Assembly (NCBI GenBank): GCA_946122785.1
Contig: CAMGYJ010000010.1
Coordinates: 34,327,608 to 34,391,607 of the forward strand
DNA: 64,000 nt
Direction: 5' to 3'
DNA from: Linum tenue
Lineage: Eukaryota; Streptophyta; Magnoliopsida; Malpighiales; Linaceae
Shown: positions 47,651 through 58,683 of the stretch, piece by piece
Layout: the number at the start of each line of letters is the position of its first letter
How positions within the stretch are numbered: position 1 is the stretch's first letter
Translations under genes and position numbers: made by a program
The notes under the pieces: model-generated
The model's input: the letters and a program-made list of their open reading frames with translations, nothing else
Told to the model about the DNA's origin: nothing
Database searches by the model: none

Positions 47651-47690
47651 ATATTGGAAGCGATCTAACAAAACTATTAGATCGTAAGTA

Positions 47691-48718
47691 TTTTTTTTCC
47701 TAAATGAACTCACCCTTGACAAAATCCAAGCTACGCCCCTGCATATGACGAGACGTGGTTTTGAGCCATCACTAGGTAAAGATATGTATTGATATTTCTT
47801 TGTTTATATCAATAAACTTGTGAGACTTTATTGTATAATTTTTGGATAATAATAATGCCAAACTAATAAGTAATAATAGCATTATTCCGTTTTCTTTAGA
47901 AACAAGAAAAGGAATCCTAATCCTACTAAACTTGCTGGTCGATCAAATCTCTCCCTAATTTTTCTTCTAGCGAAACGATTGGAAATCCATCCAGCCAGGC
48001 TTAGGGTTCCCCCTTCTTCCCTTACTATTAGCTCTAGCTAGCTGCTTGTCGTCTCGAGATATCACTTGCTTTTTTGCTGGAAAAGATGCAGATGAAAATG
48101 CAGGTCCAGGTCCAAAAGCGAAAACGCTCTTTCTTACTGTTCGTCTATGATTCGCCAAGATATTGAACAATTGGTATTTACGCTTTGTGTTTGATAGGCT
48201 GATTTTGTGGTTCTGCGCTATATTCATATGCGGCAAGATACAAATCAAGGAAGGTCGTCGCCGTGATGATAAGGTAATATAATGTTAACTAGGTTGAAGT
48301 CCGTCCGTTGCCCGGGTAATGTTAGTTTGAATTAGTGTGTCTATTGGAATTTTATGTTTTTTTAATAGCTTCTGGTTTTCTGATAACCTGAGTTGTGGTT
48401 GGGCCAGGTAATGTTAGTTTGAATTAGTGTGTCAACTGAGATTATATGTTTTCATAATTTCTGGTTTCCTGATGTTATGAGTTGTGGCTAGTTTGGGAGC
48501 GGATAAGGTCAGTAACCTATATGGTGAGCAATCATCATTAACCTGTCCACATCCGCATGACATCAACATCCACTCTCTCCTGGAAAGTCTTTTATCTTTT
48601 ATCTTTTAATCTTTAATGGACGATTTCTCTCTCGTTTTAGGTCGAAATTTAATTTTTGTGCACATATAAATCAGATTAAATGTGCTCTTTAAAATGATAT
48701 CCACTTTGATATATTTTT
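47691..48718. other. AT-rich intergenic sequence
   Basis: At 47732-47742 TACGCCCCT may be the right end matching AGGGGCGGAG at 41744. A direct repeat, GGGTAATGTTAGTTTGAATTA versus AGGTAATGTTAGTTTGAATTA, of about 21 bp lies at about 48315 and 48406. No gene was found. Confidence 0.4.
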
Positions 48719-49244
48719 GGGTTAATATTTTCTCGTATGGCCTGAACTTTGGCCAAAATAAACATCCTGGCCAATCTTTTCGATCTATAACATCCTGGCC
48801 CGAACTATACACCAAAATAAACAATTTGGCCAAACCCGATGTTTGACCATTAACTTGGACGGTCAAACGCGTTGACTAACGGTCAATGCGCCACGTCACT
48901 GCCACATCACTACCAAGTCATAAGATATGATAAATATTTAATTTTTTCGTTTTTCATTTTTGGTTTAACTAAGGTATTATATGATTTTTTTAATTTATAA
49001 TAATTTAAAATTAGGGAATGTGTGGAAATTGTGAATTATTTTAAATATTTTATGTTGACTTGGCAGTGACATGACGCGTTGACTAACGGTCAACGCATTT
49101 GATCGTCCAAGTTAACGGTCAAAAGTCAGATCTGGCCAAATTGTTTATTTTGTTGTATAGTTCGGGCCAGGATGTTATAGATCGAAAAGATTGGTCAGGA
49201 TGTTTATTTTGGTCAAAGTTCAGGCCATACAAAAATATTAACCC
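48719..49244. mobile_element. MULE-type MITE
   Basis: This 526-bp element begins GGGTTAATATTTTCTCGTAT and ends with the near-inverse ATACAAAAATATTAACCC. The inverted arms align over about 190 bp, including GGCCTGAACTTTGG and CGCGTTGACTAACGGTCAA. An exact 10-bp direct repeat, ATATATTTTT, flanks it (48709-48718, 49245-49254). A 9-10 bp duplication with long inverted repeats indicates a Mutator-like non-autonomous element. Confidence 0.88.
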
Positions 49245-49254
49245 ATATATTTTT

Positions 49255-51068
49255 AGTACAAAAAATTTGAATAATTTTTTACCAGTCATTACCATATGGT
49301 ATGCTCATATTTAATACCATATGGTAAGAAAGCGTACCATGATGGTATGAACATACCAATATGGTAAGAAGGTTGAATACATGATAGTAGGAGTATACTA
49401 ACTGTCATTTACGACTTTCATCATGTTTACCACAAGTTACCACCCACATACCATAGTGGTAAAGTATGGTAATTTTTTGTCTAGTATTTTTTTCACTCAG
49501 AAATTTGTAGATCCAATAGATCATGATGAACTCGTTCCTTCTGAGCAAACGTTTTCAAAAACGACTTAAACACGAAGAAGTTACCATATGGTATGTAGTT
49601 GGTAAAAAAAAGTTTCTCGAAATATATTGAAAATTGATCTCATTTTGTAGAGCACAACGAACTCGTTCCATGTGTGCAAAAAAATTTGAAATCCGAGTTA
49701 GAACGAAGAAGATAAGAGCCAATTATGAAAACTATGGAAAATAAAATGCCTTTAATTAAAAACCCTTAGATTTTTGATTTTCTGGGCCTACTTAGATCTA
49801 AAGGTTCAGATTTAGTTACTTATAGGTCAGTAACCAACTATAATAAGCCGCTAGTTTTGATGTAGGAGTTCCATTGTCTTCATCATTTACAAGATAGAGA
49901 TATAAGTACAAGAATGGAGCTCGAATGCAAGAACATTGCATTATGAAATTAGTATTTATAATCAATGCAGTTAAAAGCGCGATTCTACCTAGAAGCAGAA
50001 AATGGATAAAATCGTAAAGCGTAAAAACGTTAGTTTTTGATACATCATGTAAAATAGTTAAAAATGTGTTAAGTAAGACATGTGCTATCTAAAATATGAG
50101 TGCATAGATTTTGGATAAGTAAATAACTACATGCAATTTAGGTTCAAAATGTAAAATGTGAGTGTATCATTCGAAAATCAAATAGTACAGTAGTATCCAA
50201 GGCTTCTGAGAAATTTAATCATAGAGCACAAAACAGCAATGAGATAATTCATATAAGGAACGATGGACAATGAGTTATGGAGTCGAAATCAAATACAACT
50301 ATAGAGAATCCAATCATCTTTGTTCCGTCTAGCCTAGCAAACAATTGTAAATTTAGAGTTTAGGAAGCTTTGCCGATTTACGATTCGACTTGGTGCAGAT
50401 AATGACCCAGCATTCTTTCACCCGTTGTGGCTTCAAAATCGCCCCCCCACCAATCGATCTCATCCTTCGCCGGACCCCATGAGTCATTGCAAGAGACTTC
50501 TTTGATTTGTTCTCACCACCTTTCCGCCGCCCCAATTTCTTGATTCATCGTCGGAGTTCATGGAGAAATTTCTCCTGGATGTAAAGATGGTGGAGAGCGA
50601 GAGACAAGTGGAGACACCTCCATGGGGAGAGAATTGAGTGGTTCTGCACTGGGGACGTTGGAGCGGTGGAGAGCGCCGGTGATGGTAAAGTGGTAGAGAG
50701 CACTGGGGAGTGGTGACGATAGAGCCTAGAGGCACAACACAGGGATTTGGAGTTGCGGTTGTTTCCATTTCGTATAAGGGATTCAGATACTCGAGCGCCT
50801 TTCAAAATTTATGTCCATTTTTTTTAATATATAAATTTTATAACAGTAAAACGACGTCACTTTGGTGCAAATGTTACTTTTCTGGATAGTGCATGGAATC
50901 GCATAGAAACGCTGTAAAAATGAGTTTTTGTACGATTTTACATACGATTTTAATGATTTTGTGAGCAAAACGATTTTATGTGGAATCTGAATCGTTTTAG
51001 TGAACTAGATACGTAAAAAACGTAAGTTTGTACGGCTTAAAGCACGATTTTGACTGCACTGTTTATAA
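49255..51068. other. AT-rich region with three copies of a 12-bp palindrome
   Basis: TACCATATGGTA occurs perfectly at 49291-49302, 49316-49327 and 49582-49593, with imperfect copies between. At 50400-50770 a GC-richer stretch has short frames on the minus strand (LKPQRVKECWVIICTKSNRK) that I cannot assign. Nothing else is supported. Confidence 0.45.
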
Positions 51069-51077
51069 TACTTTATA

Positions 51078-51338
51078 GGTTTAATACACTTGTATATCCA
51101 AAACTTTCACGGTTGTGCCAATAATATCCAAATTTCCCGGAATACCACTTATATCCATGTTTTAAAGTTGTTCTTTGCCAAATCTATCCATTTCCCAATA
51201 TATTTTTGGTTAAATACACTTGTATATCCAAAAACACCGTTAAAGAATGTGAAGGAATTGAATATAAGTGGTATTTCGGGAAATTTGGATATTATTGACA
51301 CAACCGTGAAAGTTTTGGATATACAAGTGTATTCAACC
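51078..51338. mobile_element. Short MULE-type MITE
   Basis: This 261-bp element has long inverted arms (left GGTTTAATACACTTGTATAT, right its near-inverse ending GTGTATTCAACC). The exact 9-bp repeat TACTTTATA flanks it (51069-51077, 51339-51347). The phrase AAACTTTCACGGTTGTG links it to the terminal repeat at 23463. Confidence 0.9.
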
Positions 51339-51892
51339 TACTTTATATCTATTAAAAGCAACAATGAATTTGTCTCGTACGGGAAACACATCCCAATAAT
51401 TTCATGAAATAAGCTCAACATAAACTATATGTTTCCACATATTTGCTCGAGAGTTATGCATAGAAAATAAGACACCTTGAAGAAGACGCTATTGAAGCCA
51501 AGCATCCCCTCTAGTGAAATCGAATCACTCCAACCCGTGCACTTTCCGGCAACCACACCGTCCTCTCGGCAAGGGAAGTTTTGTAATTGGGGTTCTTCAA
51601 GCCTGGGAATCAGAAAATTCCGCCGTAGGGATTTGCCGATTTGGTACAAGCAAGTTTCTCTAAGGACGGTAGTTTGGGTGTCTTTGGATAAAGAGAATTA
51701 GGTTGTGGACCTCTGCGAGAGTATCGCCGCTGTGTGATTCCCCGTTACCCACAGACGACGTATTTCCGCCATTTGGGCGATTGACCTTTATATGGGTTCA
51801 ATTTCTACCGGGAGAGCTTTCCCGCTTGACTTTCATTTACTGCAGAATCTCACCAATTGCTAGGTCTACTGAAATCGACCCCAGTTCCTGAT

Positions 51893-54800
51893 ATGAGTGT
51901 CCTCGCCTGGAATTGTCGAGGTTTTGGCAAGGCCTGAGCAAGGAACTCGCTACTTTCTGCTGTACACAGTTGCATGCCTTTATTGATTTTTCTTTGTGAA
52001 ACGAAGTGTCAAGATAGGAAGGTTAAGAATCAATTGCATCGTTTAGGTTTTACACAATGCTTTCTTGTGAGTCCTATTAACACGACAGGAGGCCTAGCCG
52101 TGGCTTGGTTGCCTGAAGTGGAGTGTCAAGTGTTGTTTCAGGCGCAATCTTATTTGGTTGTACAGTGATCCCATTCTGTTTATGGTCTTCTCTTGTATGT
52201 TTTTGTCCATTTGGATTGTAATGAGGCTACTCGTCAATTGCAATTGAATGAAATTAGTTTTTTTCTTTTGTCTTGTGTCACACCATTCTTTGTTATGGGA
52301 GATTTCAACTGTTTGTTATCCATTTCTGAGAAGGTTGATTGCCGGCAGCTCTCACCTCAATCTTTGGCCCAACTGAATAATTTTGTTGCTCCAGCTCAAG
52401 TACAAGACATTGGATTTGATTTCCCTCCGTTCACCTGGACTAATCGACGCTCCCCGTAGACCATATAATGGAACGATTAGATCGTTTTTTAGCTTCATCT
52501 TCGGCTATATCCAGCTGGTTGGGTATGCAACTCCTTCATTTGTCTGATCTTGGTTCTGATCATCGCATTATCATGTTACAATTGCATCCGACAGCAGCTC
52601 GTACACGGGCAAATTTTCATTTTGATAGTAGGTGGGTGGATAATGGGAAGGCCAAGGACATTCTAATGAATAGCTGGAGGCATCTTGACAGTGGTACCTT
52701 CCAATTCCAATTGCATAACGTGCTCAAGTCCTCCCGCCACAACCTCTACTCATGGGCATCCAAAGGTACTTCCAATTCGGCTAGGGCAATCAAGGAGCCC
52801 TAAGATGCCATAGAGGCACAGAGAAATCTCCCTCAAATAGATTGGGAAGTTGTTGCAAACCTTGAACAACAGCCGACTACCGCTTTCCTCCTTGAGGAAA
52901 AGTACTGGTATATGAAATCCAGGACTCAATGGCTCAATCTGGGTGATTCTAACACTCGTTTCTTCCACCTCATAACTCTAAAGAGATGGCGTTGCAATCG
53001 GATCCTAGCTTTGAGGGACGAAACAGATAATCTATACACTGAGGAAAGTGCTAAAGGTTTGATCTTTGTTGCTTATTTTCAGCTCCTTTTTGTTTCTGTA
53101 GCCTCTCAAATAGAACCTTTTATCAATGCTTTGGTGCTGCCAGCCTTGGTAACCAGCGAGCTAAATGATTTTCTAACCTCCAAAGTTTCATATGAGAAAA
53201 TTCGATCTGCAGTTTTCAGCATAGGTGGCTCTCAATCCCCAGGCCCTGATGGATAGGGCTCTTCTTCCAATCTTTCTGGGGACTTGTAGGGAATTTGGTT
53301 ACTGCAGCAGTGTTGAAATTCTTCCGATCAAGTCACCTGCTGCCCCACTTAAATCATACGCGGATCACGTTGATTCCTAAAGTTCCAAACGCTGATTGGA
53401 TGACTCAGATGCGACCAATCGGTTTATGTAAAGTCCCGTACAAGATCATTTCCAAGATTCTCACAACACGATTGAGAGAGATCTTACCAAGGGTAGTTGG
53501 GCCATACCAAAATGGTTTTGTGAAAGGTAGACTGATTTCCGATAATGTTCTGCTAGTTCAGGAAGTGATGCAATTCTTGAAAACCAAGTCGCAGGGTCAA
53601 GAGAAATGGATGGCTCTCAAACTTGATATGGAGAAAGCATATGACAGAGTTGAATGGGCATTTTTGTTTGCGATTATGAAGAAGCTCGACTTTGGTGATC
53701 AATGGTTGAAATGGATTTGGGAATGTATATCTACGGTGTCTTTCTCTGTATTGATCAATGGCTCCCCACATGGCTATTTTCGACCGCAACGTGGACTAAG
53801 ACAAGGAGATCCCTTATCCCCTCTTCTTTTTGCTCTATATACTGAAGGTTTTTTTGCTTTGATTAATCAAGCTATCAATTATGAATTCCTTCATGGTATA
53901 AAGATTCATCATCGTTGTCTTGTGCTTTCTCATCTTTTCTTTGTAGATGATTCCTTTTTGTTTCTCAGTGCATCAGTTCAGGAATGTTACAACCTGCTTA
54001 CCCTCCTTACAACCTATAAACAAGTTGATAGACTGATAATTATACATGTTTTTACCCCTTTTCTGAAGCCGTTTGTGATGAGGAATCTCGTGTTTTAAGC
54101 CGATTTCACGCTAGGTTGTGTGTTTATGTCATATTTCAGGACCCGGCGTTGGAATCGAGGCAGAGAAACGAGTTCTGGGTCGAAAGGAGCCGAGTTGGGA
54201 CTAGGGGGGTTGCAGGAGGAAAATACCCGGTCAGGTGGCAAAATACCCGACCGGGTATTTATCATTTTCGGCCCCATGAGAAACAGAGGGGGCCCGGGCA
54301 AAATGGCTAAAATCCCCGGTCGGGGATTATGGAGAGTGACCGGGGATTTTCCCTTAAGTGAAACGGCGAGTTTTGGAAATACCCGGCCGAAACCCAAAAT
54401 ACCCGACCGGGTATTTCGACCGGGTATCGCGACCAGGCAGCTGATAAAAGGAAGAAGAAGGCCAACATTGAAGGGTTCCGAGTTTTTGAGAGAGAAAGCG
54501 ACGAAACAGAGTTCCCAAGTGCCATAGCTTGATCTTCATCACCATTGGAGCCCGGCTTGAGCTTGGAGAAGTGCCGATTAACCGTCCAGGAGAAGAAATC
54601 CATCTTCACAGTATGATTTCCGCGTCTGAATCTGCTTTTGCTTCTTTCTCTATGGAGTAGTTCCCCCATTCATCTGGGTATGGGGAACCCTAGAATTGTA
54701 TGCTAGGTCTGATTGTATGAACCCAAGTACAGAGTTTGTGAATTGATTATATTCGATTGAGGTTTGAATGATTGAATGACTTGAATCCTGATCAAATTCC

Positions 54801-56190
54801 TGTTGTTTCTGCTTTGACCTAGAATGAGAATATCTGCCTAGGTTGATAGAGTATCCTTAATCGAAGGTAGCGAATTGGTGACTTTAGTCGAGGAGCCAAT
54901 TCGCTATTCTGTACCGAATTCCATTCGGTAGTGGAGGTTTGGTTCGTTAGGGCCTCAATCTGTTTACTCCGGTGGAGGTTAGTCGCCCGCTAGAGACTCA
55001 GATTGAGAGGGTCTGGAGACCTTTAGTCGAGACTTCAGGCTAATTAAGAACCTTCCGCAGTATAACTTTCATGAAAACTGAACTTGGTAAATTGCAATCC
55101 GACTTAACTGTAGTCTAGGGGGAACCATATCCGGGTGACCTCTCTTGACTTGACAACAACCGTTTACTTGCCTTGTGTTTTTGTTTGCTTGAGTTTGCAC
55201 TAAAAGTTCACTGCTAGATAACGAGAATTCACCGAGTAGTCATCACATCTAGGACCCGGGTTGACAATAAAACCCATACCCGTTATACTACGCTTTAGGA
55301 AGTGGTTACACTTGGCCATTTTCTAGAGTGACAGTAGGAGTGAGTCACAAGTCAGTGGTCAGAAGGTCAATCTCCTAAATCTATAGTTATCTTTAGTACC
55401 AATGTCACGGAGTCGGAAGCTGCAGAGTTCATGGCTATCCTGGGTGTGACAGCAAGTGGGGAGGATGACAAGTACCTTGGTTTACCTGTGCGGCTATCAA
55501 GATCTAAGCAGGATACCTTCCGGTATATCGAGGATAATTTGCTACAACGACTGCAACGATGGAAGTCACAATCTATGTCTTTGACATCCAAGGAAATCGT
55601 TCTTAAATCCTGAGAATGGGATGAAGTGGACATCTTGGAGAGCACTCTGTCGGCCAAAGATAGCTGGAGGTCTCGGGTTCCGTGATCCAGATAGCAACAA
55701 AATAGCTCTCCTAGCAAAACAAGCCTGGAGAATTCTCCAAAATCCAGACAGACTGCTCGCTACCACCTACAAAGGCCGATACTTTCCTCACTCATCTTTC
55801 CTCCATGCACCTCAAGGAAATCGTCCCTCATGGGCTTGGCAAGGCATTTGAGAAGGACGAAGTCTCTTGATCTGAGGACTTTGGTGGTTGATTGGATCAG
55901 GTAATTCCATTTGTATTACAGGTGATAACTGGCTGCCAACATCTCCACCTTCTTTCCCAAAGCTGTTGCCGAATTCTTCACCCCCTGCTCCTCATGTTGC
56001 TTACCTCATAAACCATGAAACTGGCTCTTGGAAGGTACAACTCCTCCTCTCACTCTTTGATGCAGAGACGGTTACACTCATCGGGAGTATTCCACTCCCC
56101 ATATTTCCAATAGCGGACATACTCATTTGGCATTATGAAGCCTCAGGTGAATATACTGTAAAATCAGGTTACAGGTTAGCATCTGAAGAG
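51893..56190 (+). pseudogene. Second LINE: endonuclease and reverse transcriptase, disrupted
   Basis: From ATG 51893 the frame reads MSVLAWNCRGFGKA and a stop, then LIFLCETKC, FFVMGDFNCLLS, FDFPPFTWTNRRSP and LSDLGSDHRIIM (endonuclease). The reverse transcriptase shows SQSPGPDG, FVKGRLISDNVLLVQEV, LDMEKAYDRVEW, GLRQGDPLSPLLF and an intact FVDDS box. A solo LTR interrupts it at 54026-55347, after which GQKVNLLN, YLGLPVRL and RPKIAGGLGFRD continue. The zf-RVT start (ILIWHYEASGEYTVKSGYRL) runs into Gypsy gag near 56190. Many stops make it inactive. Confidence 0.9.
54026..55347 (+). mobile_element. Solo LTR (1322 bp) inserted in the LINE
   Basis: The segment begins TGATAGACTG and ends GGAGTGAGTCA (TG...CA), flanked by the exact 5-bp repeat CAAGT at 54021-54025 and 55348-55352. 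LINE sequence reads through from YKQV on the left to SGQKVN on the right. The interior contains two copies of the dyad AAATACCCGACCGGGTATTT, and near the end GACAATAAAACCCATACCCG and TTATACTACGC, phrases familiar from Athila/Tat-type LTRs. No internal coding region exists, so it arose by LTR-LTR recombination. Confidence 0.88.
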
Positions 56191-57279
56191 TTCATTAGAG
56201 ATATGTCCTCTATCCAGTTCCATGGCTTGAAGGATGAGGAAGCCCGGGTACATCTTTCCCATTTTCTGCAGCTGACGAACGGGTTCAAGCTGAACGGTGT
56301 CGCGGATGACGCAATCCGCCTTCACCTCTTCCCCCATTCTCTGGCGGGGAATGCTAAGAGGTGGTTGGAGACCCAGCCCCCATTGTCCATCACCTCTTGG
56401 GACGATCTGGCTGACAAGTTCGTGCACCGGTACTATCCGGCATCGAAGACTACAGAGAGTCAGCGGGAGATCACTCACTTCTGCCAAGAGCCAGACGAGT
56501 CACTTCGTGATGCATGGGAGCGGTACATGGGATACTTCTGGCAGTGTCCCCATTATGGCTTCAGCGATGCATTCACAGTGGGGAACTTCTACAGTGCCCT
56601 CACCCCAGACAGCCAGAGGGTGATTGAATCTCTATGCCCAGGAGGGGATATCCTTACTAAGACTCCACCCGAGCTGAACCAGATGATCAGTACCTTGGCT
56701 GCCCGAGATCATTCTTGGGGACAGAACAACCGAGGCAGGAATTCCCGGGACCGGGGTGTGCATGCTATGGAGGCCAGGTCCGGGTTAGAGCAGCAGGTGG
56801 CTGAGTTGGTGCAGACATTGAAGCAGCCTAACAGTCTCCTTCCGGGCCGAGGTGTAGCTACGCCTCCAGTAGCTCAGTGTCAGTGGTGTGAGAGCCCAAA
56901 TCACCTGGTGGAGGATTGTCAATCTATGAGGGAGTCCTCTACTCCCCAAGAGCAGGTGGACTTCATCGCCAATGCTCGGCGCCTGGACCCATACAGCAAT
57001 ACCTACAATGAGGGATGGCGCCAGCATCCTAACTTTGCCTGGAGCAGCAACACCAACAAACCACCTGGTTTTCCAGCACCAGCAGGTGGTTTTCAGCAGA
57101 GGCAGCCCTTCCAGGCTAGGCAGGGGCCACCACCACAGCAGCAGCCCTACCAGCCTAGGCAAGGGCTGCCATTCCAGCAGCCCCAGCGCCAGTTTGCTCC
57201 GCCTCTAGCAGCCCCAGCTCCCGATAACCAGATGACCGATCTGAAGAATATTTTGGCGGCATTCATGACCACCAGCTAG
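55888..57279 (+). pseudogene. Chimeric frame: LINE zf-RVT start fused to Gypsy gag
   Basis: A 463-codon open frame. Codons 1 to about 98 are LINE sequence (GSGNSICITGDNWLP, ADILIWHYEASGEYTVKSGY). From about codon 108 it is Ty3/Gypsy gag: GLKDEEARVHLSHFLQLTNG, DDAIRLHLFPHSLAGNAKRW, DLADKFVHRYYPASKT, QEPDESLRDAWERYMGYF. A CCHC knuckle, CQWCESPNHLVEDC, and a Gln/Pro-rich region (DPYSNTYNEGWRQHPNF) follow. The gag N-terminus, 5' LTR and primer-binding site are missing at the join. Composition changes sharply there. The open frame may be chance rather than a new gene. Confidence 0.8.
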
Positions 57280-58683
57280 GAAAATTTCACGAGGGTGGAC
57301 CAGAGCATAGCCTCTCTGGAGGCAGGACAGAGGAACCAGGGTGCTATTCTGCAAGATCTACAGCACCAAGTCGGTGCCCTAGCGCGCCAGCTTACTGCTC
57401 GGGCCTCGGGGACTCTACCTGCCACCACCATCCCTAATCCACGGGACCCGCACGAGCAGCTGGATGCCATTTTCACCAGGAGCGGCAGGCCTACATCAGC
57501 TGATCCTGCCCCGACCAGGCAGGAGGCGCCACTACCTGCTTCAGCACTTCCAGCCGGTGATGCAGAAGTGCGGGTGGAGAAGGAAGCCCCTGCTCCCAAG
57601 TCACAACCAGTGGTGAAGGAGCACGTACCCCAGCTTCCCTTCCCCACTCGCCTACACAAAGACAAACTGGAGACTGAGTTTGCCAAGTTTATGGCAATGT
57701 TGAAGCAGCTCAACATCAGTGTACCTTTTGTGGAGGCACTGTCGAAGATGCCCAAGTATGCAAAGTTCATGAAAGATCTCTGCGCCAACAAGAAGAAACT
57801 TGGGGATCTCTCGACAGTGCTGCTGAGCGAGGAGTGTTCTGCTGTCCTGCTGAACAAGCTGCCTGAAAAGCGCAAGGATCTAGGGAGTTTCACTATCCCT
57901 CTTACTATTGGCAGCATGCATGTAGGAAAGTCCTTGGCGGACCTAGGCGCTAGCATTAATGTCATGCCATAAAAATTGTTCAAAAAGCTAGACCTAGGTG
58001 AACTTAGCCCTACTAGGATGAGCATTCAACTAGCTGACCGATCCGTTGTGCATCCTAGGGGTATCATAGAGGATCTGCTTGTTAAAGTGGGTGCATTCAC
58101 ATATCCTGTTGGTTTTGTTATTCTGGATATAAATGATGATGTGGATGTGCCTTTGATTTTAGGGAGACCATTTCTTGCCACCGCCAAGGCACTTATTGAT
58201 GTGCATGATGGTAAACTGATCCTGCGTGCTGGGAATGAACAGGCTACTTTTTCTGTGACTGAGTTTGATCACTGTGCTATGATTGCTGTCACACCTGTGC
58301 ATGCTATTTCTGACCAGGTACACGAGCCTGTCGTGTATCCGTCTGCATCTCCCTTTTTGCAGGACCCTCCTATCGTTCCTTCGCCGCCACTCCATCCAGC
58401 CTCGCCTCCGAACAAAAAGCTCAAGGAGGAGTGGCGGCCGAAGCCGCAGGTGCCTAGTCCTAATCGGACGAAAGGTGGAGACCACTATGAGCTGGTCCCA
58501 CCTCCTGCATCACGATCACCCTGGCCAGCCGAGTACTCACTCGCTTGCATCCTGCCGGATGGCCAGGTCGAGCTGACCAATGCCGGTGGTTGTACCCGTC
58601 GGGTGCATGGCCATCATCTGAAGCTGTACCTCAAGAGCGATGTGGATCCGCTCTTGGAGGCACCTGTTCCTGCACGTCCCTGA
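57280..58683 (+). pseudogene. Gypsy protease-like segment fused to pol C-terminal end, internally deleted
   Basis: Reading in the same frame as gag after a TAG at 57277, this part contains NFTRVDQSIASLEAGQRNQG, LPFPTRLHKDKLETEFAKFM, then the retropepsin-like block LADLGASINVMP, a TAA at 57970, and FVILDINDDVDVPLILGRPF with LATAKALIDVHDGK. The next recognisable part, LACILPDGQVELTNAGGCTR with VHGHHLKLYL, resembles the extreme C-terminus of integrase/pol. Reverse transcriptase, RNase H and the integrase core are absent between them. Just after the stop, GGGAGGCAACCCCACCACGG resembles a sequence typical of Athila/Tat elements at this position. The element is non-autonomous. Confidence 0.8.

Larger units (their letters stand above)
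42477..47690 (-). mobile_element. LINE (L1-clade) retrotransposon, degenerate
   Basis: The minus strand carries ORF1 (about 47650-45964, split by a hAT MITE), then ORF2 (45958-42631), and ends in ATGAAATTTTTTATTAACC followed by A8 at 42484-42477. The 5' end appears truncated, starting near 47690 inside ORF1. No RNase H domain follows the zf-RVT region. Stops, frameshifts and a changed catalytic residue show it is inactive. Confidence 0.88.
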
